Shown: positions 1-11,074, counted from the first letter of the stretch. The stretch: 64,000 bases of DNA from Carnegiea gigantea (GCA_029747015.1 JAKOGI010000083.1:62001-126000), one strand, 5' to 3'. The notes: generated by a model from the letters alone, not told the origin. Program-made: numbers and translations.

Positions 1-1
1 G

Positions 2-70
2 TACTTCAAGTCATGGGAGCACGTCCAACAAGGTGCTTATTAGGCCAGATGGTAAAGAGCAAGTGATTAT
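2..70 (+). pseudogene. CACTA transposase-like exon fragment left of the Copia-1 insertion
   Basis: Reading from position 3 gives an open frame containing STSNKVLIRPDGKEQVI, which resembles the segment just before the conserved core of plant En/Spm-type transposase proteins. The frame is cut at position 70 by the Copia-1 LTR. It continues for some residues after 11080 if the insertion and one copy of the target duplication are removed. The fragment is short, so the assignment leans on its neighbour at 11171-12553. Confidence 0.5.
66..70. repeat. Target-site duplication of Copia-1 (left), ATTAT
   Basis: ATTAT immediately precedes the left LTR and recurs at 11075-11079 directly after the right LTR. 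Five bases is the usual duplication for Copia integrases. Confidence 0.9.
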
Positions 71-1574
71 TGTTGAATTAGAGAGTACACAACCACAAGA
101 GGGGGGTGAATTGTGGTGTCTGATTTTCGCAAGTTGCTGACAAACAGTCTTAGACCCTGTTCGCACAGGTTGTTTTTGAGATAAGCAGAAGCGAAAATCC
201 AACAAAATTGAATGCGGAAATAATGGACACAGGATTTTTATGTGGAAAACACCTCTAGCCCAACTGAGGTTAAAAACCACGACCTACCTCGTGTAGGATT
301 TAAACACTTCACTAAACGGGCTAATCACGTTACAATAGTAACACACCTTGTTACAACTTGTAACACACGTAACCTGTCTTCCCTAAGACAAGTTACCCCA
401 CGTCCAAAATCCCCTTGATTTGGACACACACTCTACTCACTCTTGTGAAAGAAGAATGTAAAGAAAAAACACCCTATTACAATGCTTCTCAACTAAGCTA
501 ATATAGGGTACAATGAAGTCCTAGTATGCCAACTTTGAAAGCTCAATTAATTCACTCACAAGGCTCGGTTTTCTTTTTAAACGTTTTAGCTCATGAACTC
601 AGATTTTTTTCTCTTTGAAAACCGATGTGTCCAAGATTGTAAGAAGCCGCCTTTTATAGTGCTTGGAACACAATTCATCAAATTTTTGGAAACTAAAAAA
701 TCTGAAGAATATAGAATCCTTTACCCACAAGGGATGGAAAAACTATTTCTGAAATTTTTGGAAACTAAAATCCTAGAGAAAATAGAATCCTTTAGCTACA
801 AGGGGTAAGGTGACATGAGCTGAAAACACTTCCTGAACCGCGTGCATAAGGCGGTGTTCTTTAGCAGCTAGCCCATGTTTTTCTCAACTACCTTATCCAC
901 TTGCTAAAAATTAGATATTCTTTTCATTCAAAAAGATTTTGCAAATCCCTTAAGATTTTTGATAACCGTTTTTTAGGGTAAAGAATAAGATACTCCATAG
1001 AAAAATCTTTCTTGCAAATCTTTGAAGAAGCTGCTCAAAATCCAAAAGATAAAAATCGTGCAAAGCAGTTTTTCGCAGCTTATTCTGGAAACACCCTGAT
1101 CGCCCTGTTTCCAGGGTTGTTCTGAAGGGTGATCCGAAATATTTTCCGAAAAGCAAAACCGTTTCCAGTGAGTGGTAAATTAAAACTTTCTAATTGGCAT
1201 ATTAACAAGAGTCTAAAAATATAAAACCAAATCAAATCAAGACATCTTGTTGTAACCACTAGTCATCTTGTAGAACGACTTTGCTGCAAACACTTCACAG
1301 AATATGCTTCAAACACCGCACGGAACCTGTTTGTCACAGCTGCACATATCTTATGTTTCAAACACTTCTCAGGATATGCTTCAAAACACCTCACAGAACC
1401 TGTTCCTCACAGGTGTTCTTACATTGCTGACTTGAGTACCTGTTCTTGATAAACCATTAGTCAAGCAGTTTTAATACATTGAGAACAGCAGTAAGGTCCT
1501 GTTTGGAAAGCCTGTTTGGAGCAACAACAACAACACTTGGATTTGTTATCATCAAAACTTTATATATTCTAACA
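71..1574 (-). repeat. Copia-1 3' LTR
   Basis: The copy starts TGTTGAATTAGAGAG and ends CTAACA, next to the polypurine tract. On the minus strand it is the downstream LTR. It contains a TATAAAAG box at 651-658 (minus strand) and two hairpin-forming blocks at 251-270 and 283-297 that are also present in Copia-2. Confidence 0.95.
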
Positions 1575-1589
1575 AATTCCCCCTTTTTG
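1575..1589 (-). other. Copia-1 polypurine tract
   Basis: Directly inside the left LTR the minus strand reads AAAAAGGGGGAATT. A second similar purine run (AAAAGGGGGAAGA) lies about 170 bases further inside at 1743-1755. Repeated polypurine tracts are reported for Sireviruses. Confidence 0.8.
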
Positions 1590-2051
1590 ATGATGACAAA
1601 CCAAGTGACCATATTGACTTTCAAGGGCAATTTAAGTGATTTGTACCAATTATTCAAATTCACATGAAGCAGTTAGTATCGAAAAGATTGTAAGAAAATT
1701 AACTCGTCCATGGCAGAACTAAAACAATATTGGTCAACCTATCTTCCCCCTTTTGGCATCATTAAAAAGTAGGGGCGAACAGTCAAACAGAGGGTTTTTG
1801 CTATCACCACCACTTGGGTAATAGAGGAAAGTCAACAGGCGATACACTCAAGTGTTTTGGTACGGTAATGAGATTGGCCATCCTAGTCACACACAAGCAA
1901 TTCACAACAAAAAGCAAGCAAGGCAAAGCCAATCAAAAAACAAGATATCCTGTCATTCATCAAAAGAGTGCAACAGAGTACAAACTGATTCACCAAGAGA
2001 AGTGAGAACAGGCTATGAGAACAACAGATGGGAACAGCTCATGAGGGGTGT
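1590..2051. other. Copia-1 noncoding 3' internal region
   Basis: Between the polypurine tract and the envelope-like ORF there is no convincing gene. It contains the second purine-rich tract at 1743-1755 and several CCTGTT/AACAGG motifs. Confidence 0.6.
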
Positions 2052-3563
2052 TCAAGGAGCAGAAGGAGAAAATTTTGCTGAAAGTGAAGAGAGAAGGGCG
2101 AGGAGATCTGCATGGCGTTTTGCATTTAGAGCTTTTTCCTCGTCCAGGGCAGCCTTTACAGCGTTAAGCTCAGTACTGAGGCGAGAGTTTTCTTCCAAAG
2201 CAGCCTCAAGCTTGGTTGAGGAACTGCCAGGAACAGGAGGACGGGGTGTTCTGGTCCCCTGTTCTGAGGCAGACCCTTCAATCAAAGCATACCCACACCC
2301 CATAAGGGTGTTACGCCCGATCTCATCAATGAACTGAGCGCCCACCTTCTTCTGCAGTGTCACCCCAAAGTGCTCAAACACACTAGTCAGAAAGAAGCCG
2401 TATCCCAGATCATGTTCCCTAGAGGTGTTTGCAATTCTTGCAATATGTCGAATCATGATGGCAGGAAGGTTAATTTGCACTTTCGTGTCCATCAGATCCA
2501 TCAAACACTGATCCATGGCATCAGCAAGATTGCGACCCTGGCCTCTGGGGATGACATTCTTGATGATAAACCAAAATAGCAATTGATGGAGCGATGTCAT
2601 GTCCCCTTTCTTCACAGACTTGGGTGTTTGCAGGCTTGGTTGCTGGCTAAATTTCTGGGCGAGTTCCAGCAGCCTGGCTGTCCCTAGAATAGTCTTGTCT
2701 TCCCTCACATATATATCAAAGCCTGTGGAGGGAATCCCCAGAATGTCCCCTAATATCTTCGCATCAAAGCGAAGCTGCTTCCCATTAACAATACTTGTCA
2801 CCACTCCCTCGGTGACAGTGCAGTTGGCATAGAACTCTGCCAACTCATGTACAGAACACCCCAGCTGGGTGTTTGTAAACAACTCATACCACCCCTGTGC
2901 ATGCAGCTTGTGCAGAAACACCCCCAGTCCCTGTTTCTCAAAATATTTGACCTTTATAATTTTGCCCCTGACAACCCGTCTCTGAATCAATTGGGTCAGT
3001 TTGGCTGAGATTGCAGACGGGGTAGATTTCTTGGCTCGTTTAGGTTGGGGCTCAGTAGGAGGGTCTTGGGTGGAGGCATGTTTGAGGGAGGCTTTTCTCT
3101 TGGGAGTTTTGAGGGGTGATGGTTTTGGTATAGGAAGAGGCTTATCCTCTGAGGACTCTGAGAACACGGGCGTGCCCTGTTTGAAGGCAGTGTTCTCAGT
3201 GTCGCTATCTGATGAAGGCTCAGAGGAGGAATCAATCTCCTCAACAACAGGGGCTGACTGTTTGGCAGGACGAGGAGTGGAGTGAAAAGCTATTCGGGCT
3301 GATTTTCTTGTGGGTCTGTTTGTGGGTTTGGCCGAAGAGGGGATTTGTGGTTTTGGTTTGACAAGGGGTTCACTTTTTGAGGGCTCTTCAGTCTGGCCGC
3401 TTTTAGGCCTTGATGGTGGTCGTGTTCTTGGCATTCTAGTACGCCTAGCCACAATTCTGTACCGTTTGCGTTTCTCACCGGTTGGTGGTACCGGTGTGGC
3501 TTGTTCAGTTTTGGCAGGGGCCTCCTCCAGTTGACCACTACTTCCCCCTTCTTCTCTTGACAA
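2052..3563 (-). CDS. Copia-1 envelope-like ORF (plant transposon protein domain)
   Basis: This is an uninterrupted 503-residue frame downstream of pol. The first 190 residues are Pro/Ser/Lys/Arg-rich and basic (KRKRYRIVARRTRMPRTRP), like a nuclear-targeting, disordered region. Residues of about 190-420 form a compact domain (GWYELFTNTQLGCSVHELAEFY, SLHQLLFWFIIKNVIPRGQG) resembling the 'putative plant transposon protein' domain that accompanies envelope-like ORFs of plant Copia elements. The end is a short coiled coil (LEAALEENSRLSTELNAVKAAL). I see no signal peptide and no clear transmembrane helix, so 'envelope' is only a positional name. Copia-2 has the same ORF, broken. The function is unknown. 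Confidence 0.8.
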   Translation of the reverse strand: MSREEGGSSGQLEEAPAKTEQATPVPPTGEKRKRYRIVARRTRMPRTRPPSRPKSGQTEEPSKSEPLVKPKPQIPSSAKPTNRPTRKSARIAFHSTPRPAKQSAPVVEEIDSSSEPSSDSDTENTAFKQGTPVFSESSEDKPLPIPKPSPLKTPKRKASLKHASTQDPPTEPQPKRAKKSTPSAISAKLTQLIQRRVVRGKIIKVKYFEKQGLGVFLHKLHAQGWYELFTNTQLGCSVHELAEFYANCTVTEGVVTSIVNGKQLRFDAKILGDILGIPSTGFDIYVREDKTILGTARLLELAQKFSQQPSLQTPKSVKKGDMTSLHQLLFWFIIKNVIPRGQGRNLADAMDQCLMDLMDTKVQINLPAIMIRHIARIANTSREHDLGYGFFLTSVFEHFGVTLQKKVGAQFIDEIGRNTLMGCGYALIEGSASEQGTRTPRPPVPGSSSTKLEAALEENSRLSTELNAVKAALDEEKALNAKRHADLLALLSSLSAKFSPSAP

Positions 3564-3677
3564 ATCCTCCCCTAGGTTCTCCTTAATAACTTCAGGCCCT
3601 GTTTCTGACCCTGTTTCCTGCTCAGAAACAGCCCAAACGAATTGATGTCATCTAACCCATGGTCCAACAGAAAAAGT

Positions 3678-4003
3678 TCATCTAAAGCCCCCAATTTCTC
3701 TTTCAGATGCCCCAACAAGTTCTTGGGGTTGATATGCGCCCGTTTCACCAAACAAAATCAATTCCCACCCAAATTTGTACGGGATGTCTTCCAATTTCAA
3801 ATTCACTGTTCTAAGGTCCGTACTTTTCAAAAACCCAAGAGGTTTATAGGCAATGGATCGAGGAGGTTCAGTATTTTTACCTTCCATGAGGGCCGTCAGA
3901 AATTGTGTAGGTGCAAACAGGGCTGTGGCTGTTTGCAAGGCTGTGCCCTGTGTCTGGTTGCCTGGGTCAAGGTCGAGGAGCTCTCGAAGCTAATGGGGAA
4001 CGC
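3678..4003 (-). pseudogene. Copia-1 N-terminal segment of the envelope-like ORF, cut off by TGA codons
   Basis: An ATG at 4003 begins a short frame (MAFPISFES). A shifted frame then runs to 3678 with IAYKPLGFLKSTDLRTVNLK. This matches Copia-2 24621-24893 (ILYKPFRFLKSLSLKSVG). It lies in the same reading frame as the main envelope-like ORF at 2052-3563 but is separated from it by two TGA codons within about 115 bases. Copia-2 has stops in the corresponding place. It may be a shared break, an unspliced intron or a site of stop-codon readthrough. Confidence 0.6.
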
Positions 4004-4009
4004 CATTTT

Positions 4010-4484
4010 TCAGAGGAAGGAGAGAGATTAGGGTTTCTTGAACAGAGTTTCAGAGCAAGAGAGTTTTGGTGGAGGTGAGAGATTTGAGCAAGAAAGCTTT
4101 AAAGGGAAAGAGAGACGTGCGAAATCTTTAAAAGATTTTGCCCGTTTTTGCAACGGACTTTAGCATTTATTGTGCACGCCTCGGGAAGAGATTAGCAGTT
4201 TTCAATTTGTTGCACACATTTGACAAACAAGAGGCGTACCTGTTCTGATGCTTGTTCTTGAGGTTACTTGCTCGGTAACATTGGACAATAAGGGCAATCT
4301 CATTAGACCTCAACGAGTGTCAGCAAGTTGCAAACCTCACATATGCTAAACATAGCACACAAGTTGATTGCAAACAAAAATTTAACATGTTGTACCCGTC
4401 ACTTTTAAATTTTGCAAATAGGGAGAGAGAACAGGTTGGTCAGGTTGTTCTAATTAAGCCTAGTTCGAGTCTATTCCTTTCAAA
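4010..4484. other. Copia-1 spacer between pol and the envelope-like ORF
   Basis: This is about 475 bases with no open frame of note. It may hold the leader of an envelope-like transcript, but I see no clear promoter. Confidence 0.5.
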
Positions 4485-7400
4485 TTATTCTCTACTCAAT
4501 GCCTTTGTGAATATATCAGCAATTTGATTTTCAGTGGCACAAAAATTCATTGAGATCACTCCCTTTTCAACATTGTCTCTCAAGAAATGATGACGAATGT
4601 CAATATGTTTTGTTCTTTTGTGTTGACATGGATTTTTGGCAATGTTAATTGCACTTGTATTGTCACAATAAATAGGAATGCATCCTATGTCAACACAAAA
4701 GTCCTTGAGTTGTTGTCTTATCCATAATAACTGAGCACAACAAGATGCAGCTGCCACATACTCAGCTTCTGCTGTGGACAAGGCAACAGAGAGTTGTTTC
4801 TTGGTTGCCCAAGATACCAAACAAGGTCCAAGAAAGTGAGCCATACCTGAGGTGCTTTTCCTATCAACCAAGAAACCTGCGTAATCAGCATCAGCATACC
4901 CAACAAGATCAAAGTTGCAACCTTTAGGATACCATAAGGCTAGATCAGGTGTATGTCTTAAGTACCTAAAAATCCTTTTAACAGCCTTTAGATGAGTTTC
5001 TTTAGGGTTTGACTGAAAACGTGCACATAGACCAACACTAAAAACAATGTCAGGTCTACTAGCAGTTAGATATAAGAGTGACCCTATCATACCCCTATAG
5101 GATTTCTCCTCAACTGAGGGACTACCATCATCCATTACCAACCTAGTTGAAGGAGAGATGGGAGTATCAATGGGCTTGGCTGACTCCATCCCAAAATGCT
5201 TAAGTAATTCCTTAATATACTTTTGTTGATGGATCATGGTGCCGTTTGAAGTTTGCTTGATTTGCAAGCCTAAAAAGAAATTAAGCTCACCCATCATGCT
5301 CATTTCAAACTCACTCCTCATCATTTTTGAAAATTCATTGCACAATTCATGATGAGTTGCACCAAATATGATGTCATCGACATATCCTTGGACAATCAAC
5401 AAATGTTCCCCCTTAGATTTTAGAAACAAGGTATTGTCTACCTTGCCTCTTGCAAAATTATTTTCTAATAAAAAGCTTGACAACCGCTCATACCAAGCTC
5501 TAGGAGCTTGTTTTAAACCATAAAGTGCCTTGTCAAGTTTGAAAACATGGTTAGGAAATTCATCACTTTCAAAACCGGGGGGTTGTTTGACATACACTTC
5601 CTCTTTAAGGTACCCATTTAGAAACGCACTTTTAACATCCATTTGATATAACTTGATCTCCATGTGGGCTGCAAAAGCTATCAAGATTCGAATGGCTTCC
5701 ATCCTTGCAACAGGTGCAAAAGTCTCTTCATAATCAATTCCCTCTTCTTGGTTGTAGCCTTGAACCACCAGCCGGGCCTTGTTCCTAGTGACTGTTCCGC
5801 ACTCATCTAGCTTGTTACGGAACACCCACTTGGTTCCAATGATTGTTCTATCCTCTGGCCGTGGCACAAGGTGCCATACCTTGTTTCTTTCGAACTGATG
5901 GAGTTCTTCTTGCATGGCTGTGACCCAATCTGAATCTGCAAGAGCTTCATTAATATTCTTAGGCTCAATTTTTGAGAGAAAAGCATAGAAAGCACAGAAA
6001 TTTTTTAAGCCTAGATCTAGTTTGAACTCCTGCATTAATATCAGACAAAATTTGATCAAGAGGATGTGAACTTTGGTATTTCCATGATCGTGGTGAAAGT
6101 GGGTTCACAGATATGCTCTCCATCCTAGCTGGAATACTTGGCGAAACAAGTTCAGGTCCTGTTCCCAAGCCTGTTTGGGAGCCTGTTCCTGAAATTATCT
6201 CAGAAGGGTTCGGCTGATGTTGTCCCGAACAGGGTTCCACCCTGTTTCCCCCTGTTTGGTTCACACCCTGCCTACCTTCTTGAAGAACAGCTTCAGGCCT
6301 TGATCTCTCAGGTTGATCCTTACCTGGTTCATCTTGAAGCAGCATGTCTTTTTTAACAAGACCTAGTTCGAGGTCTTCCTCCTGTGCATCATTCTCACTT
6401 AGAGAGTTAGTTTCATCAAAAAGCACATGCACACTTTCTTCAACACACAAGGTTCTCTTATTAAACACTTTGTATGCCTTACTATGTGAGGAGTAACCGA
6501 GGAATATTGCCTCGTCACTCCTTGGATCAAATTTCCCTAAGGCATCCTTTCCATTATTATGCACAAAACATTTACACCCAAAAACTCTCAAATGCAAAAT
6601 ATTTGGTTTTCTTCCTTTGAGGATCTCATAAGGAGTTTTGTTAAGAACAGGTCTAATCATGCATCTATTTATAATGTAACATGATGTGTTTAAAGCTTCA
6701 GGCCAAAAATTTCTAGGAAGACCACTAGCAACAAGCATTGTTCTAGTCATGTCCTCTAGAGTACGATTTTTGCGCTCTACCACCCCGTTCTGTTGGGGTG
6801 TTCTTGGAGCTGAAAAATTGTGATCAACACCATGCTCATTACAATAGTCAATAAAGCTCGAATTTTCAAATTCTGTACCATGGTCAGACCTTATGCATAC
6901 CAAAGAGTGTCCTACCCTCTTTTCAGTCTTTTTAATGAAAGCAAGAAATTTTTCAAAAGTTTCATCTTTAGAAGCCAAAAACAAAGTCCAAGTGAAACGA
7001 GAGTAGTCATCCACTATCACAAGCACATACCTCTTGCCACCTCGGCTCATGATCCTCATTGGACCACATAGATCCATATGTATTAATTCAAGGGGTCGAG
7101 TAGTGCTTATACACTTTTTAGACTTAAATGAATTTTTGACTTGTTTGCCTTTGGCACATGCATCACATACCTTGTCATCATTGAATTTGATGGAAGGTAA
7201 GCCAACTACTAAATCTTTGGTTACAAGTTTGTTCAAAGGAGAGTGGCTTGCATGACCTAGTCTTTTGTGCCAAAGCATAACATCATCTTTTAAGGCACTC
7301 AAACAAGTCAAATTATTTTGGGGAAGAGTAGAAATACACACTTTATAAACATTTTTGTGTCGCTTCCCCCTCAACACAACATCTCCTGTGTTCATGTTTA

Positions 7401-7753
7401 CAACCAAGCAACGTGTTGGAGAGAACACTACTAGGTTGTCTTTGTCACACAGTTGGGACACACTTAGCAAGTTGTGTTTTAAACCATCCACAAAATAAAC
7501 ATTGTCAATTGAATGGGAGAGTGACTCACCTATCTTACCTATACCGACAATTGTCCCAGATTTGCCGTTTCCAAATGCTACACTCCCTCCTTCTGATGCT
7601 GTAAGTGAGAGAAAATTGAATTTTTCACCAGTCATATGCCTCGAACACCCACTGTCAACATACCACAGCTGCCTGTTCCCTAGACTGTTTCCTGCACTGT
7701 TTGCTGGGTTGTTTGCTGGGTTGTTCTCTCTCACTTCAGCCTGCAAAAACAAA
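4485..7753 (-). pseudogene. pol: Copia-1 pol: protease, integrase, RT, RNase H
   Basis: The order is Copia-type. It has an Asn-rich linker, then the protease motif LWYVDSGCSRHMTG near 7660. The GAG-pre-integrase segment LWHKRLGHASHSPLNKL follows. The integrase core includes DLCGPM, VDDYSRFTW and APRTPQQNGVVERKNRTLED. RT contains [13 protein letters not shown] and the catalytic YVDDIIFG. RNase H contains [18 protein letters not shown] and [13 protein letters not shown] one-base insertion near 6000, in an A-rich run, separates the integrase half (ends 5965) from the RT half (open to 6059). The RT frame ends at a TAA at 4485 where Copia-2 has a CAA and about 15 more residues. RT and RNase H are otherwise open. 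Confidence 0.93.
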
Positions 7754-9517
7754 TCAAGGGTTAGTTTTGGGAACCCAGATCCACTTGGGTCCCATTCCTT
7801 TAGACGTGTAAATCTCATCTTTCCTAACCCACATTTGTTTTACATGCACTGAGTTCTTTTTAATGGCATACTTTCTTATAGGACAAGCATATCGATAATG
7901 CCCCGTTTTACCACAATGAAAACAAACAATATTTTCAGGTAATCCCACATATTTGTTATTCACTGGGTAGGTCATCTTAGGCACAAAACCTAGTCCTCTT
8001 CTATTTTGACTATGATGAGTGTTTAACCATTCCAACGCCCTTGAGGACCTGTTCCAGAGCTTGTTTGTGGCAAGGTCCGATTCTAAGTGTTTTATTTTTT
8101 TAAGCAAGTTTCTGTTTTCTTCCAGCAAAGACTCGACCTTACCTTTTAAGTCAAGAGATTCTTTTTCTAGCTTAGTCAGTTTAGTGGAACAAGTCTCTTC
8201 TTTCATGAGTAGAGTTTCTTTAAGCACATTGATGTTTTCATGCAAGGCAAGAGTCTCTTTGTCAACTTCAAGCTTTTCTAATTTAAGGGTTTCATTTTCA
8301 AGTTCTAAATCTCGAACATCCCCTTTTAATTCAGCACATATATCCATTATATTGTACACTAATTTCTCAAGAGTTGATTTATTTAGACCACGTACCTTGT
8401 TCTTGAGTTGAGTCAGACTATCCGTTGACCCATCATCTGAATCAGTGTCACTCCTTGCCATGAGTGCTACATCAGCTTCCCCAGCTTCAGACCCTTCCTC
8501 ATCCTCACTTGAATCTCCCCAGACCGCGAGCATAGCTTTTGAGAACCTTTTCGCTGAGCTGCTTACACCCTGTTTCCTCCCTGTTTTCTGGGGTGTTCGG
8601 GTTCTTGTTCTTCCTTGTGCAGTGGGCAGTTTCTCACAATGTGGTCCAGCTTACCACACTTGAAACACCCAGTGAACTGTTCCCGAGGGGTGTTCCTGGC
8701 TTTGCCGAAGTCCTTCCTTTTGATGTTTTCTTTGACTTTCTTGAAGAACTTCTTAAATTTTTGAGTCATCATGGCAATCTCCTCCTCCTCAGAATCAGAA
8801 TCATCTTCTAAGGCCTTTAGTGCAAGACCTCGTTCTCTCTTTGTCTCATCTTTCTGTTGAGAATATTTCCTAAGTTCATATGTTTGGAGGTTTCCAATCA
8901 GCTCATCTAGGGTGATCTTGTTCATGTCCTTAGCTTCTTGGATGGCCGTTACTTTGGCTTCCCAAGAATGAGGTAAAATTCTTAGGATCTTCCTTACTAA
9001 TTCTTAGTGGTGAAGGATTTTCCCAAGGATTTCAACTCATTCGTTATGTGAGTGAAGCGAGTGTACATGTCCATCACACTTTCCCGATCACCCATCTCGA
9101 ACAGCTCATACTTTCTCATAAGCAATTCAATCCGGGATTGCTTTACTTGATTGGTCCCTTCGTGAGCTACTTGCAAAGCATCCCAGATTTCTTTGGCCGA
9201 CTCACATTCAGATATGCGAGTATATTCATCAGGACCTAGGCTAAAATATAGGAGTTTCTTGGCCTTGGCATTCTTCTCCATCATCTTGTAATCTTCAGCA
9301 TTGAACTCCTTAGGCTCCTTGGGGATTGACTTTCCATCTTCAGTTGTTTTCTTAGGGATGAGTGGTCCATGCTTGATGAGCATCCACAACTCATAGTCCT
9401 CGGCTTGGATGTAGTTTTCCATCCTATTCTCCACCAACTATAGTGTTGGCCATTAAAGTATGGTGGACGAGTTATGGATTGACCTTCAAGCATGCCTTGT
9501 GGAGTACTCATCTTCAA
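7754..9517 (-). pseudogene. gag: Copia-1 gag, frameshifted
   Basis: Gag builds the virus-like particle and packages the element RNA. The frame opens at 9517 with MKMSTPQGMLEG, matching the Copia-2 gag start. It is broken at three places relative to Copia-2: after YSWW near 9440, after KSFTT near 8998, and after the first zinc knuckle near 8565. Each looks like a one-base change. The pieces contain a Gag core (LLYFSLGPDEYTRISECESA), a CCHC knuckle CFKCGKLDHIVRNC, a long coiled coil (about 8090-8400) and a second knuckle CFHCGKTGHYRYAC near 7910. The last piece ends at a TGA at 7754, just before pol. Confidence 0.9.
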
Positions 9518-9555
9518 GGATCTCTCAAAGGTGTTAGCTTCTCAAATGAAAACCT

Positions 9556-9567
9556 GCTCTGATATCA
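9556..9567 (-). other. Copia-1 primer-binding site (initiator tRNA-Met)
   Basis: The minus strand reads TGATATCAGAGC, one base from the common plant site TGGTATCAGAGC, separated from the LTR by two bases. Its position fixes the minus-strand orientation. Confidence 0.85.
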
Positions 9568-9569
9568 CT

Positions 9570-11074
9570 TGTCGAATTAGCGAGTACACAACCACAAGAG
9601 GGGGGGTGAATTATGGTGTCCGATTTTCGCAAGTTGCTGACAAACAGTCTTAGACCCTGCTCGTACAGGTTGTTTCTGAGATAAACAGAAGCGAAAATCC
9701 AACAAAATTGAATGCGGAAATAATGGACACAGGATTTTTACGTGGAAAACACCTCTAGCCCAACTGAGGTTAAAAACCACGACCTACCTCGTGTAGGATT
9801 TAAACACTTCACTAAACGGGCTAATCACGTTACAATAGTAACACACCTTGTTACAACTTGTAACACACGTAACCTGTCTTCCCTAAGACAAGTTACCCCA
9901 TGTCCAAAATCCCCTTGATTTGGACACACACTCTACTCACTCTTGTGAAAGAAGAATGTAAAGAAAAAAACACCCTATTACAATGCTTCTCAACTAAGCT
10001 AATATAGGGTACAATGAAGTCCTAGTATGCCAACTTTGAAAGCTCAATTAATTCACTCACAAGGCTCGGTTTTCTTTTCAAACGTTTTAGCTCATGAACT
10101 CAGATATTTTTCTCTTTGAAAACCGATGTGTCCAAGGTTGTAAGAAGCCGCCTTTTATAGTGCTTGGAACACAATTCATCAAATTTTTGGAAACTAAAAA
10201 ATCTGAAGAATATAGAATCCTTTACCCACAAGGGATGGAAAAACTATTTCTGAAATTTTTGGAAACTAAAATCCTAGAGAAAATAGAATCCTTTAGCTAC
10301 AAGGGGTAAGGTGACATGAGCTGAAAACACTTCCTGAACCGCGTGCATAAGGCGGTGTTCTTCAGCAGCTAGCCCATGTTTTTCTCAACTACCTTATCCA
10401 CTTGCCAAAAATTGGATATTCTTTTTATTCAAAAAGATTTTGCAAATCCCTTAAGATTTTTGATAACCGTTTTTTAGGGTAAAGAATAAGATACTCCATA
10501 GAAAAATCTTTCTTGCAAATCTTTGAAGAAGCTGCTCAAAATCCAAAAGATAAAAATCATGCAAAGCAGTTTTTCGCAGCTTATTCTGGAAACACCCTGA
10601 TCGCCCTGTTTCCAGGGTTGTTCTGAAGGGTGATCCGAAATATTTTTCGAAAAGCAAAACCGTTTCCAGTGAGTGGTAAATTAAAACTTTCTAATTGGCA
10701 TATTAACAAGAGTCTAAAAATATAAAACCAAATCAAATCAAGACATCTTGTTGTAACCACTAGTCATCTTGTAGAACGACTTTGCTGCAAACACTTCACA
10801 GAATATGCTTCAAACACCGCACGGAACCTGTTTGTCACAGCTGCACATATCTTATGTTTCAAACACTTCTCAGGATATGCTTCAAAACACCTCACAGAAC
10901 CTGTTCCTCACAGGTGTTCTTACATTGCTGACTTGAGTACCTGTTCTTGATAAACCATTAGTCAAGCAGTTTAATACATTGAGAACAGCAGTAAGGTCCT
11001 GTTTGGAAAGCCTGTTTGGAGCAACAACAACAACACTTGGATTTGTTATCATCAAAACTTTATACATTCTAACA
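9570..11074 (-). repeat. Copia-1 5' LTR
   Basis: This copy starts TGTCGAATTAGCGAG and ends CTAACA. It is nearly identical to 71-1574, with scattered substitutions and a few 1-bp indels. The primer-binding site lies immediately to its left at 9556-9567, so for minus-strand transcription this is the promoter copy. The TATA box is at 10152-10159. Confidence 0.95.
10152..10159 (-). promoter_or_regulatory. TATA box of the Copia-1 5' LTR
   Basis: The minus strand reads CACTATAAAAGGCGGC around this point, the best TATA-type match in the LTR. It is present at the same place in the other LTR (651-658). The start site itself cannot be seen. Confidence 0.55.

Larger units (their letters stand above)
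71..11074 (-). mobile_element. Copia-1: Sirevirus-like Copia LTR retrotransposon, full length
   Basis: Two long terminal repeats of about 1.5 kb (71-1574 and 9570-11074) start with TG and end with CA. They flank an internal region read on the minus strand as primer-binding site, gag, protease, integrase, RT, RNase H, an envelope-like ORF and a polypurine tract. A 5-bp target duplication ATTAT lies at 66-70 and 11075-11079. Large LTRs, a coiled-coil Gag with CCHC knuckles and an extra ORF after pol match the Sirevirus group. The LTR copies differ at roughly 1-2% of sites by eye, which suggests a fairly young insertion. Gag and pol carry frameshifts, so it is not autonomous as it stands. It sits inside the CACTA element. 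Confidence 0.95.

Noticed and set aside
2052..3563. True viral-type envelope glycoprotein
   Set aside because: There is no signal peptide, no transmembrane helix and no glycosylation-rich ectodomain; only its position is envelope-like.
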